Origin: Miscanthus floridulus
Taxonomy: Eukaryota; Streptophyta; Magnoliopsida; Poales; Poaceae
Reading direction: 5' to 3'
DNA length: 64,000 nucleotides
Assembly (NCBI RefSeq): GCF_019320115.1
Contig: NC_089581.1
Coordinates: 16,393,100-16,457,099, forward strand
Positions 52,601-63,973 of this stretch are shown here, piece after piece. The notes under the pieces were generated by a model that was given only the letters and a program-made list of their open reading frames with translations, searched no databases and had not been told where the DNA came from. The translations under genes and the position numbers were made by a program. Within the stretch, counting starts at the first letter, position 1. Each line of letters begins with the position of its first letter.

Positions 52601-55600
52601 GCTTCAAGGCAATCTTAATATTTGTGTGGTTGAGAAAATCTGCTCATTCTATGCATGACTAACTGTTCTCATTTTCATTAATGAAGCAAATGAAGGTCCT
52701 GTCTGATCTGCTGATAGCTGTGTCGAAAGCAGAGAGGCAAGAAGCGCGAATGAGGATAAGGCAGGAATCTTTCAGACTTGGGAATGTTGGTGTTATGAGG
52801 TAATTTTCTAATGTCCCAGCGCTTGATCCTTAATAGTATCCAGAGTGGTCCTAAGAGCCCCCTAACTGCAGCTCTTTATCAAGTATGCCTTCTAAAATTG
52901 ACACCTTAAAATTTTTAATAGCAGATGCTGTTTCTTCTCTTCTTATGTTTTTTTTTTGGGTATGAATTATCTATTGCGACATTGCTTTGGTTAATTCTAC
53001 CCTCGTTCTTAACTCAGAGCTGGGACTATCATATCTGAAACTTGGGAAGACGGACAGGCAATAAAAGATCTTAATTCTCACCTGGTGAGTTCTGCAACCC
53101 CATAGATGTCTACTTGCATACACATATTAGAAGATAATGATTTGATCTGTAGGCAGTAGAACTTGTATCTGCATGGTGGTCCATTTGTTGATATGTGGTA
53201 GTTGAGAGCTGAGCAATAGCTTGGCTGGTAGGGCCTCCAATTGAGAGGCCACCCAACTGGGCTCAGACCCAGGTGCTGAACTAATTTCTTCCTCGATCGT
53301 CTCCAATCCCCATGGGAAATGATTGATAGCCCTAAAGGGTTCGATAATCGCTCTCTTGTGGCAAGGGCAGGGGGCATCTTGCCCCCATGGTGGACTTCTT
53401 TCTTTCTTTCTACAGACAACTTCTGTTCAAGACTCTTTTGTTTACAATTCTAGCCATATTAGATAGGTTGGTCTTGTATACTGATTACTGAGTATCATGT
53501 TCAGAAGACACATTTGTACTCCCAGTTGGATTTTACTGACACAATCTGTGCAATTCAAAGTTTTCACAAAGTTTCATCTATAGAGGCATTTTGATTGCTA
53601 AGGAATTTGATTGCTAAGGAAATTTAAAAGGGCGCACCCAGTGTAGAGAGATCCCGCTCTGTTCGGGGTCTGGGGAAGGGTGTCAGTGCTAAGGAAATTT
53701 AGATGCCTCGAATTAATGGCAGTCAATGACTAGCATTTAAGTTTGACTTCAACTTAGTCTATGACCAGTCATGGTATCATTTATTCATAAATCATCTATA
53801 GTTAAGTTCTTGTGTATTCTACATAGGCATATCATCCTAGTCCTTTCTCATGTCTGAACTATATAAATGATATCCATATCTTTATAGGCTTTGCCAGTTT
53901 GCTGTCTACACCATCTTACTCTTTGGTAATGATGTATTTTCATATTTCTGAGATGCTTATGTTTGCCATATCTTTCTATAGAAATCTTTACTCGAAACTA
54001 AGGAGACTGTTGAAAGGCATCGTAAATCACTTAAGAAAAGACAATCTGGTGAGTATTTTTTATTTCTGAAGCAATGTTTTTTAGGCGTTGCGGCAAGGCG
54101 TGGCGCCCTACCCCCTTCACAACGCCTAGGCGTTTGTGGCGGATGCCTAGGTGACGCCATATGCATATTTTAGGCGCCCTGAAGGCGTTGTGTAAACTGG
54201 AATTGTAGATACTAGTGCAGCACATACATACCTTGTTTATTCCTAATGCTTAAGACCAGCACATACTAGTACAGCTAAGGGAGTACTACTAATCAGTAAG
54301 TATATTATACTAATCAAAGGAAAATTTCTACTTTGTGTTCTGTAAAAGTGTACAGATTAAAGAAAGAACCCAAACAGATATTATACTAATCAAAGAAAGA
54401 TCTTGTGCTTTGCGTTATGTAATGCTCAAAGAAAATAACAACCCAAGCACAAGCAAGCAAACTCCGTTCGTGAGTAGTACTCCGTATGTGGCAGGCCAAT
54501 AATAAAATATAAAAAGCAGCACACAGTATTGAGAGCAGAGTACTCGCACCAGTCCGTCAATGAGCAAAGGCAGAGCAAACAAACATGAAAAGCGGAAGAC
54601 AGATGGGAGATTTGGTGAGCCAAAACACGAGGGGAGGCAGGGGACAGAGTTGCAGCGGATGGACACGGGCGGACGGCCGATGGAGGCAGAGAGTCGAGGC
54701 GGACGAGCAGGTGCGGACTTCGAAGACTCGAGGCGGACGAGCAGACTGCAGACTGCCGCTCCACGGCAGGTGCGGAGGCCAAGCGGAGATGCAAGGCCGG
54801 CTCCGCGGCAGGGGCGGCCGGCCGGTGGACGAACAGAGGAGCAGCCAAGCGGCCGCCTGCCGCCTTCTCTCTTCCTGCCGCCTTCTCTCTTCCTCTCCCC
54901 TCGCCCTCACTCGCGGCCGCCGGTAAAGGCCTCGTTCGGTAAATTTCCCACGCGAAGGGCCTATCTACTTCCCGCGCCCTCATAGTTCCTGCGCGGTCGA
55001 TTTCCCACGGGACCGCGGTCTTTTGGCGCCGTTCCCCCGCGAACTGGCATCCGGCGTCCGCGGCGGGGCTGTAGGCGTCCGCCCGACACCAATCTACTCC
55101 TAGGCGACGCCTAACTCGATTAGGCGGACACCATACCAGTGCAGGTCGTGGCGCCGCCGACGCCCAGGCCCTCTACCACGCCTTGTCGCCTAGGCGACGA
55201 CTAGGCGACGCCTCAAAAACAATGTTCTGAAGTACATTTTTCCTTTATTGCTTGTGTTGACTTGAATCCTTATAAGCTTTAATATCTTGCATATGTTTTG
55301 CAGTTGCACACATCAATACATGTCAATATTGTTTCATGAAAAGCATTTGCAATAAAATTTAAGTTGATGTAGATTTTTTCTTATGACATTCCTGTTTGTT
55401 CTTTTTATACAAAGCAAACCTTCCTCCATTATTGCAATCGCAATATTAAAGTCATAGCAGCTTAACAAAACGAAAAAAGTGTGCACTAGCTAAATTGTAT
55501 ATTTTGCTGGCAATATATTTCCTACATTCCTTCTTTTTGTTGTTCATTTTTTAAAGATCTCTTTCTGTTTAGACAAGGGTGATGGCAGTGATGCTGAGAC

Positions 55601-58600
55601 TAGCATGTCTGAGGAGGACATCCTCTTACAGGACGAAATATGTAAATCTCGTCTAACCAGTATCAAACGGGTAATTTTCTTTATGGTGTCATGGTTACTT
55701 GCCTAATTGGTACACCTTCTTAATCTGCTTTCTATGATTGTATTTCAGGAGGAAGAACAGTATATGAGAGAGAGAGATCGGTATGAGTTGGAAAAGGGGA
55801 GGCTTATACGAGAGATGAAGCGTCTCAGAGATGAAGATGGCTCACGCTTTAACAACTTCCAAATTCTTCACCATCGTTATGCTCTGTTAAATCTTCTAGG
55901 AAAGGGAGGGTTCAGTGAGGTTTACAAGGTATACTCTTGCTTTACGTATAATCTTGAAAACTAAATCGGAGGCATTAAATTTAGTCATACTAGGCCTATA
56001 TGGCTAATATAAAAATAGTCATTCTTTGCTTATAGATAAAAAAAGGGCGTACCCAGTGCAGAGAGCTCCCGCTCTGTGTGGGGTCTAGGGAAGGGTGTTA
56101 GTGGCAAGCCTTTTTTCTTATAGATAAGAAATACCAAATTTTGCAGCTATTTAGTTACATGTGGGCCCCTATTGAACACTTGCTTAAAGAGGGTGGGTGT
56201 TACTTTAAGGCCCATCTTTCTGTAGAAAATGTACTGCTGTAGTGTACCATCCTAAACTATCTTGATGGTTATATTCATGTTGGAACATTTGACTAGCTAT
56301 TTGAGATATTTTCTTTTTCATGAAGTCAGTCTAATGTGTAGTGATGTCTTCATAGAAATTTGGCTTGATAGTACCAGCAGTTACATGCGACAATTTCTTT
56401 TGGGCAGGCTTTTGATTTGGTGGAGTACAAGTATGTGGCATGCAAGCTTCATGGATTGAATGCTCAATGGAGTGAGGAGAAAAAACAGAGCTACATACGT
56501 CATGCGATTCGTGAATATAACATTCACAAAACTTTGGTGCATCCAAACATTGTCAGGCTATGGGATATATTTGAGATTGATCACAATACATTCTGCACTG
56601 TCCTAGAATATTGCAGTGGTATTATATGTTTTTATGACCTTCGAAATCCTGATCGATATGATAACATAACAGTCTTTTATTTGTTCGCTGTTCCTGATAC
56701 CTGTCTGCGGAGGACTTCATTCTGTAGTCATGCTAACATAAACTTATAATTCAGAAGTGTTAGATAGATACTGTCTTACCGAACTTTAGGCATATATTGT
56801 TATTGGCCACATGCATTCATGTTTATAGTTATTGGATGAATCTGTTCCATTTTGCCAGTCAAAAATTGAGGTGGTTCTTGGAGAGGTAATAGTTGCTGAC
56901 CCATATAAAAATGAAGTGAATGAATAAACTGACCCATACAATTATTTCTCCCACATTTCCCCATTGGTCAGACTAGGATAGGTTGCCAATGGGAAAAAAG
57001 GCAGGGGCAACATGCTGTTGACTGTAGTTTGTATCCCATCCTCTGTCTTGACAATGACAGACAAGTTGACAAAATAAATAAATAAGTAAGACTCATGCGC
57101 CGTAAACTCTACTGTATTTTTCTAGCAATTCTGTGTTTGATACTTCTGTTTTGAGCCACAACATTCAGCAGCCACTGCCAACACTAATAACTACATGGAT
57201 ATGTTTTCTCACTGAAAACAAAAAGTTCCTTCCAATGCTCGCTATCTTCTTAATCAACATACATTCCATTTTACATGTATTTTGATCAGTTCTGTGAAGC
57301 TTTTCTTTTACAATGTTGTAGTCTTTAATGATGGTTTTCCTTCCTAAATCTGTAACCCTCAGACCAGGAGATGTAATAATGTTCTCTTCATTGCTATTGT
57401 TTCAACCAGGCAAGGATCTTGATGCAGTCCTTAAAGCTACACCAATTCTTCCAGAAAAAGAAGCAAGAATCATAATTGTTCAAATATTTCAGGGCCTGGT
57501 TTATCTAAACAAGAGGGGCCAAAAGATCATTCACTACGATCTAAAACCTGGCAATGTTCTCTTTGATGAGGTTGGTGTTGCAAAAGTTACAGACTTTGGC
57601 CTCAGCAAGATTGTGGAGGATGATGTTGGGTCTCAGGGAATGGAACTCACTTCTCAGGGAGCTGGAACCTATTGGTGAGTGTGATCCTTCCAGTTGATCT
57701 TTTGCACTAGCTCACAGAAACCTTCAAGCTACCTGCTGTTATGGAATTTTTTAATTATTTACATTTTTTGCTATATTCCTGGTGCAATACATCAACAACA
57801 ACAAAGCCTTTAAGTCCCAAACAAATTGGGGTAGGCTAGAGTTGAAACCCAGCAGAAGCAATCAAGGTTCAGGCACGTGAATAACTATTTTCCAAGCACT
57901 CCTATCTAAGGCTAAGTCTTTCGGTATATTCCATCCTTTCAAGTCTCCTTTTATTGCCTCTACCCAAGTCAACTTCGGTCTTCCTCTGCCTCTCTTCACG
58001 TTACTATCCTGGCTTAGGATTCCACTACGCACCGGTGTCTCTGGAGGTCTCCGTTGGACATGTCCAAACCATCTCAACCGGTGTTGGACAAGCTTTTCTT
58101 CAATTGGTGCTACCTCTAATCTATCACGTATATCATCGTTTCGAACTCGATCCCTTCTTGTATGACCGCAAATCCAACGCAACATACGCATTTTCGCGAC
58201 ACTTATCTGTTGAACATGTCGTGTTTTCGTAGGCCAACATTCTACACCATACAATATAGCAGGTCTAATCGTCGTCCTATAAAACTTGCCTTTTAGCTTC
58301 TGTGGTACCCTTTTGTCACATAGGACACCAGATGCTTGGCGCCACTTCATCCACCCTGCTTTGATTCTATGGCTAACATCTTCATCAATATCCCCGTCTC
58401 TCTGTAGCATTGATCCTAAATATCGAAAGGTATCCTTCCTAGGCACTACTTGACCTTCCAAACAAATAGCTTCCTCCTCCCGAGTAGTAGTGCCGAAGTC
58501 ACATCTCATATACTCAGTTTTAGTTCTATTGAGTCTAAAAGCTTTGGACTCCAAAGTCTCCCGCCATAACTCCAGTTTCTGATTCACTCCTGTCCGACTT

Positions 58601-60730
58601 TCATCAACTAGCATTACATCATCCGCGAAAAGCATACACCAAGGGATGTCCCCTTATATGTCCCTTGTGACCTCATCCATCACTAAGGCAAACAGATAAG
58701 GGCTCAAAGCTGACCCTTGATGTAGTCCTATCCTAATCGGGAAGTCATCCGTGTCTGCATCACTTGTTCGAACACTAGTCACAACATTGTTGTACATGTC
58801 CTTAATGAACCCGACGTACTTCGTTGGGACTTTATGTTTGTCCAAAATCCACCACATAACATTCCTTGGTATTTTATCATAAGCCTTCTCCACAACAACA
58901 ACAACAACAACAAAGCCTTTAAGTCCCAAACAAGTTGGGGTAGGCTAGAGTTGAAACCCAGCAGAAGCAATCAAGGTTCAGGCACGTGAATAGCTGTCTT
59001 CCGAGCGCTCCTATCTAAGGCTAAGTCTTTGGGTATATTCCATCCTTTCAAGTCTCCTTTTATTGCCTCTACCCAAGTCAACTTCGGTCTTCCTCTGCCT
59101 CTCTTCACGTTACTATCCTGACCTAGGATTCCACTACGCACCGGTGCCTTTGGAGGTCTCCGTTAGACATGTCCAAACCATCTCAACCGGTGTTGGAAAA
59201 CCATGTGTAGGTCCTTCTCCAAGTCAATAAAAACCATGTGTAGGTCCTTCTTCTCCCTATACCGCTCCATAATTTGTCTTATTAAGAAAATGGCTTCCAT
59301 GGTTGACCTTCCGGGTATGAAACCAAATTGGTTTATAGAGACCCGCGTTATTGCTCTCAAGCGATGCTCAATAACTCTCTCCCATAGCTTCATAGTATGG
59401 CTCATAAATTTAATTCCCCAGTAATTAGTACCACTTTGAATATCAATACATGCTATTTCTAAAAGAGTTGCAGCGTTCAAGTATCAATCTAAAACCTTCG
59501 AAAGGAATTACCTTTTGTTTTCATTGAGTAGTCGCATTACTAACAGGACATTTTCTTCTTTCCTATAATGCCTTACTTGAACAAGTGGGATACATTTAGT
59601 TTTTATTTATGGCAGGACGTCATTGTTTTCCTTTTTATGGCCATTGTTCCTTTAGAATGGCAGGCATGTCTCGCTTCAATTCTTTTCTGTTCTTTTTCAG
59701 GTATCTTCCTCCAGAATGCTTTGACCTCAGCAAAACACCATTTATTTCATCTAAGGTAATTATATCTGGCAACTGTTCTGCCTGTTAATGTGCTAACTGG
59801 TGAAAATATATTATGGTTCTTGTGATTTTGTGTTTTTTTTTTCTAAATTATTCTACTCAACCAATAGCATAATATATGCCAAAGATAATAGAAGGTCTCC
59901 TCACTTTAGCAAGTAGTTTTGGGATGTTTCAATTGTGAGGAGGTATCATGAGGTGGTTTGGTTGTATGCAACTTTTACATAAAAAAACACATATATCATC
60001 TCTAGATCACCTCATTTATGTAGGCCTGGGCTCATTTATGTGCCTCCTGAACTCAATCCACTTTCCACAATAACATTTTTGAAATTTGAACTTCATCCTG
60101 ATTAGCAATGGCGCATTAGCTTTTCCATTCGTTTTCATGCAGGTGGATGTTTGGTCAGCTGGTGTAATGTTTTACCAGATGCTCTTTGGAAGGCGTCCTT
60201 TTGGTCATGATCAGACTCAGGAGAGAATACTTCGGGAAGATACAATTATCAATGCACGGAGAGTGGAGTTCCCTTCAAAGCCAGCTGTATCGAATGAGGC
60301 AAAGGTCTGTTTCTTTTTTTTTCACATGGTGTAAATAGTTGCATACCCATCACATGTATCCCATCAATGCAAGATACTATACTTGCATTGGTGAGACCTA
60401 CAGTTTACTGCTTTGTTTAATTTGGCATGTTCATTCTGTCCTCAGCTTGCCCTGAGAATTTGCTGATGTTGGTTAGTTTGGCAAAAGTGTGATCTCACCT
60501 CACCGCAAATAAAAACATTTAGCTGTACTGTAGTCAGTGCCAAGTCTCCATGTCGTTTTCATTCTAGAATTGTTTCAGTCATCTGTGAGCCAGTTTGATT
60601 CTTTTCCTTTTCCATTGTCCCCGAACATTCACAGGATCTGATACGCCGGTGTTTGACATACAACCAATCAGAGAGGCCAGATGTACTAACCATAGCTCAA
60701 GATCCTTATCTCTCATATGCAAAGAAGTAG
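49699..60730 (+). CDS. TSL: Tousled-like serine/threonine protein kinase
   Basis: A complete gene of 16 exons: 49699-49923, 50215-50304, 50427-50633, 51430-51480, 51947-52054, 52141-52185, 52687-52799, 53018-53084, 53982-54048, 55573-55670, 55749-55928, 56408-56618, 57410-57674, 59701-59755, 60143-60304 and 60635-60730 (TAG). All junctions keep phase, giving 679 codons, close to Arabidopsis TOUSLED (688). These nuclear kinases act on chromatin-assembly factors such as ASF1 during S phase and in development. The N-terminus is Ser/Ala-rich with a basic Gly/Arg tract (KKQGRGRGRAGTGRGRGSK) and coiled coils (EELSMLRGKVAFLEEELSKS). The kinase domain has GKGGFSEVYK (P-loop), VACKLHG (Lys), IIHYDLKPGNVLF (catalytic loop, HYD for HRD), TDFGLSKI and the ending RPDVLTIAQDPYLSYAKK. 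Introns carry SINEs, a hAT and RTE pieces, but no exon is harmed. Confidence 0.96.
53204..53412 (+). mobile_element. tRNA-derived SINE in a kinase intron
   Basis: The head GAGCTGAGCAATAGCTTGGC has a tRNA-like A box (TAGCTTGGCTGG), and about 40 bp later GGCTCAGACCC resembles a B box. The end is a CTTT-rich run. The T-rich tail recalls rice p-SINE-type elements. Target duplication not found. Confidence 0.55.
53627..53686 (+). mobile_element. Truncated short SINE-like insertion, copy 1
   Basis: A 60-bp insert (AAAGGGCGCACCCAGTGTAG and following) is flanked by a perfect 15-bp duplication TGCTAAGGAAATTTA (53612-53626 and 53687-53701), proving insertion. It is the same family as the insert at 56040. 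Confidence 0.75.
54072..55224. mobile_element. Non-autonomous hAT element (1153 bp)
   Basis: The ends CAATGTTTTTTAGGCG and, inverted, CATTGTTTTTGAGGCG are flanked by a perfect 8-bp duplication TTCTGAAG (54064-54071 and 55225-55232). Subterminal regions are rich in AGGCG/CGCCT motifs in both orientations. The GC-rich middle (about 54560-55000) has open frames on both strands but no recognised domain. Confidence 0.88.
56040..56116 (+). mobile_element. Truncated short SINE-like insertion, copy 2
   Basis: A 77-bp insert AAAAAGGGCGTACCCAGTGC... ends in a T run. CTTATAGATAA flanks it on both sides (56029-56039 and 56117-56127). It shares GGGCG(C/T)ACCCAGTG and CTCCCGCTCTG/ATCCCGCTCTG with copy 1. 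Confidence 0.75.
57793..59480 (-). mobile_element. RTE-clade LINE fragment, 5'-truncated, with nested copy
   Basis: Minus-strand reverse-transcriptase pieces: GIKFMSHTMKLWERVIEHRL, NQFGFIPGRSTMEAIFLIRQ (59480-59219), then YDKIPRNVMWW, GLHQGSALSPYLFALVMDEV and the polymerase motif MLFADDVMLVDES (58892-58600). The C-terminal QHRLRWFGHVQRRPPETPVR and KRGRGRPKLTWVEAI follow, ending HVPEP. It finishes in the (GTT)n-type tail at 57793. One stop separates the RT motifs. A second 3' fragment is inserted at 58892-59196. It lies in intron 13 of the kinase, antisense to it. Confidence 0.9.
58892..59196 (-). mobile_element. Second RTE 3' fragment inserted in the first
   Basis: It carries only the last ~300 bp of an RTE (QHRLRWFGHV onward) with a longer (GTT)n tail, placed inside LEK|AYDK of the older copy. 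At its 5' junction a 22-bp segment of target sequence is repeated (59197-59218 copies 59230-59251). Confidence 0.85.
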
Positions 60731-60793
60731 CCACTACTCCGGATAACATTTTGGCGAGGGTACCTGCTCACTTATATGTATGGGGATGGATAA

Positions 60794-61028
60794 TGTTAGA
60801 ACAGAACCAAAACACAGGTTTGGGGCTGAATTTCATATTTCATTAGCCATGACACAACTATGACAGGTTGGGGATACATATAGGATAGCTTGCTTGAGCC
60901 TTAAGAAAGCTACAACATATTCTAGAGATGCTAAAGTAGGTGCTAGGGATAAAGATAAGGGCTGACACAGCCACCAACTACTCTAGATAAGTATCCTAAG
61001 TAGATAAGGACAAGACTTATAGCTGTCA
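60794..61028 (-). repeat. Copia 3' LTR (235 bp)
   Basis: On the minus strand it starts TGACAGCTATAAGTC directly after the polypurine tract and ends TTCTGTTCTAACA. The partner LTR would be beyond 64000. Confidence 0.8.
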
Positions 61029-61036
61029 TTCTCCCC

Positions 61037-63973
61037 CTAAGTCTTGTGTGGCGCCTTCTGTGGAATTTGAACCATCCTAATCATGGCGTGAAGCTCCTGG
61101 AACTTGACCCGCCCAAGGGACTTGGTGAGAAGATCGACGAGCTGATCCCGGGTGTTGATGTAGCCAGCCTTGATGCTCCCCTCATCCAAATAGCTCCTGA
61201 TGAAGTGGTACTTGATGTGGATATGCTTGCTGCGCTCATGGAAGACGGGGTTCTTCGCTAAAGCCAAGGCGGACTTGTTGTCCACCCTAAGCTCCACTGC
61301 TTCTGCGTCCCTGCCTAGGAGATCGCCTAGCAACCGAGCCAACCAGAGAGCTTGAGTCGAAGCGGTTGTGGCAGCGATGTACTCCGCCTCGCAACTGGAC
61401 AGAGCCACCACTTGCTGCTTGACCGACTGCCAGCTGATTAGACACTTACCGAGGAAGAATAGCGTCCCGCTAGTGCTCTTGCTTGTGTCGATGTCGCCGG
61501 CGAGGTCGCTGTCGCTGTACTCGATGAAGTGCTCCGCATCGGGACACCTCGGGTAGTGCAAGCCGTAGTCGGAAGTGCCCGCGACGTAGCGGAGGATCTC
61601 TTGACGGCCTGCTCGTGCTCCGTCGTCGGTCGCTGCATGAACCGACTGACGTAGCCAACGGCGAACGTCAGGTCCGGCCGTGTGTGGACGAGGTAGCGAA
61701 GGCTGCCCACAATGCGCCGGTACCGCGTGGCATCGACCTCCTTCGCCGTGCTGTCGCGGCTCAGCTTCAGCCTCTCCTCCATGGGAGTGTGTGCTGGGTT
61801 GCAGCCGGTGAACCCGCCCAACTCGACGATGCGCTTGGCGTAGACGGTCTGGCGAAGGGAGATGCCAGAGCTGTCCTGGTGGACCTCGATCCCCAGGTAG
61901 AAGGAGAGAAGGCCCAAGTCGCTCGTCTGGAAGGTCGCCTTCATCTCCTCCTTGAATGACTCCACCTCGGCCTCCTTGGTGCCGGTGATCACCAAATCGT
62001 CGACGTAGACGTCTACCAACAGGGCATTGCCTCCCTTGACCTGCCGGTAGACTGCTGCCTCGTGAGGACTTTGCTGGAACCCCATTTGCTTGAGAGTGGA
62101 GTCCAGCTTGGTGTTCCAAGCTCGGGGTGCCTGCCGCAAGTCGTAGAGGGCCTTGCGTAGGCGAAGAACCTTGTTCTTGTCGGGGATGACGAATCCCGGC
62201 GGCTGGTGGACGTAGACCTCCTCCTTTAGGTCACCGTTGAGGAAGGCGGACTTGACGTCCATGTGGTGCACACGCCAACCCTCCTGAGCCGCCAGTGCGA
62301 GGAGACGGACGGACTCCATCCGCACAACGGGCGCGAAGGCGTCGTCGAAGTCGACTCCTTCCTGCTGGACGAACCCGCGCGCCACTAGACGCGCCTTGTG
62401 CTTGATCACCGCCCCGACCTCATCCTTCTTGAGCTTGTAGACCCACTTAAGGGTGATGGCGCGGTGGCCGGTAGGAAGATCCGCTAGCTCCCACGTCCGG
62501 TTCCACTCGACCGCGTCCATCTCCTGCTGCATCGCGGCGCGCCATGTCGCGTCTCCCTCCGCCTCAGCGAAGGAGCGGGGCTCGCCGTCCTCGTGCGCCA
62601 GGTGCAGCTCCGCCTCGAAGTCATGCACCGCCAGTCTAGGAACGGGCTGATCACCGAAGATGTCGAAGGTGCGGTAGCGCAGAGGCTCGTCGTCGTGGTA
62701 GCCATTGACGCGATCCTCGTCGTCGGACAGCGGAGTGGCGAACTCCACCGTGCGCTGCTCGTCACGGACCAAGGCTGCTGGTGCTGATCTCGGAGGTGTG
62801 GGCGCCGATGCAGGAGAGCGGGGAGCCGGTGTAGGAGAGCGGGGTGTAGCCGGTGGTACAGGTGGTGGACTTGCTGGTGGTGTAGGCGGTGGAGTACTCA
62901 CCGGAGCTGATGGCGAGCCGGGTGCTGAGGTAGACGAGCTCGGTGAAGATGAGCTGCTAGCTCCCCTGACTCCCTCGAAGTGGACGTAGTCGACGACGAA
63001 GTCTCTGAGAGTCGAAGTCGAACCGTCGTCCACCGCCTTGTCCCAGGCCCAGCCTCGTCCTTCGTCGAACACGACGTCCCGGGAGATGCGGACGCGCTGT
63101 GATGCAGGGTCGAGGATGCGGTAGGCCTTGACGCCCTCCGCGTAGCCGATGAAGACCCCTAGCGTGCTCCGGTCGTCGAGCTTGCCGACGTGGTTGAGCT
63201 CCTTAGCGAAGGCGAGACAGCCGAAGACGCGGAGGTGGCTCACCACCGGCTTACGCCCGTGCCAGGCCTCGTACGGCGTTTTGCCGTCAAGGGCCTTGGT
63301 GGGCGAGCGGTTGAGGAGATGGACGGCAGTCATCACCGCCTCTCCCAGTAGATTGCCGGCATCTCTCTCTACTTGAGGGCACGGGCGGTGGCCACCACCG
63401 TCTGGTTGCGGCGCTCAATGACGCCGTTCTGCTGCGGGGTGTACGGCGCGGAGAAGTGGCGCTGGATCCCCTTGTCGGCGCAGTACGCCGCGAACTCGGC
63501 CGCCGTTGTCGGTGCGTAGCACCCGAAAGTTGCGGCCGCACTCCTCCGCAGCAGCTTGATGGCGTCCGCAGGCGCTGCCTTGTGTCGAGAAGGACCGCCC
63601 ATATGTAGCGGGACACGTCGTCAATGAGGAGCAGGAAGAAGCGCCGGCCTCCAGGTGTGGCCAGTGTCACGGGGCCGCAGAGGTCACCGTGCATGAGCTC
63701 CAGCTTCTCCTTGGCGCGGAAGCTCGCCTGGCGGGGAAAGGGGAGTCGTTGCCGCTTGATGTGGACGGAGGTGTCGCAAAACTGCTCCACGTGCTCAACT
63801 CGCGGCATGCCCTGCACCATCTCCTTGTTGCCGAGCTGCTTTAGGGCCTCGAAGTTGAGGAGCCCAAAGCGCTCGTGCCATCGCCAGGAGTCATCGTTGC
63901 GATGGGCTGCAAGACACACGGGCTGCGCCACCTGCACGTGGAGGACGTAAAGGCAGTTGGGGCCTCTGTTCAC
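61037..63973 (-). pseudogene. Copia pol polyprotein
   Basis: WRWHERFGLLNFEALKQL (GAG-pre-integrase), MHGDLCGPVTLATPGG and RHFSAPYTPQQNGVIERRNQ (integrase), a Pro/Ser-rich linker, then reverse transcriptase with LVARGFVQQEGVDFDDAFAP, MDVKSAFLNGDLKEEVYV, YVDDLVITGT (near 62000) and RNase H with SSCEAEYIAATTASTQALWL and HIHIKYHFIR, ending QIPQKAPHKT at 61037. Frameshifts are near 63570, 63340 and 61600, and a TAG lies near 63375. The longest open frame is 63336-61438. Not functional as read. Confidence 0.92.

Noticed and set aside
54426..54985. Open frames on both strands in the GC-rich middle of the kinase-intron hAT
   Set aside because: No known domain, strongly biased composition, and mirror-image frames on both strands; noted only as possible captured DNA.
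62453..62989. Plus-strand frames opposite the Copia linker, Gly/Ala/Val-rich
   Set aside because: They mirror the Pro/Ser-rich linker of the Copia polyprotein and have no independent features.
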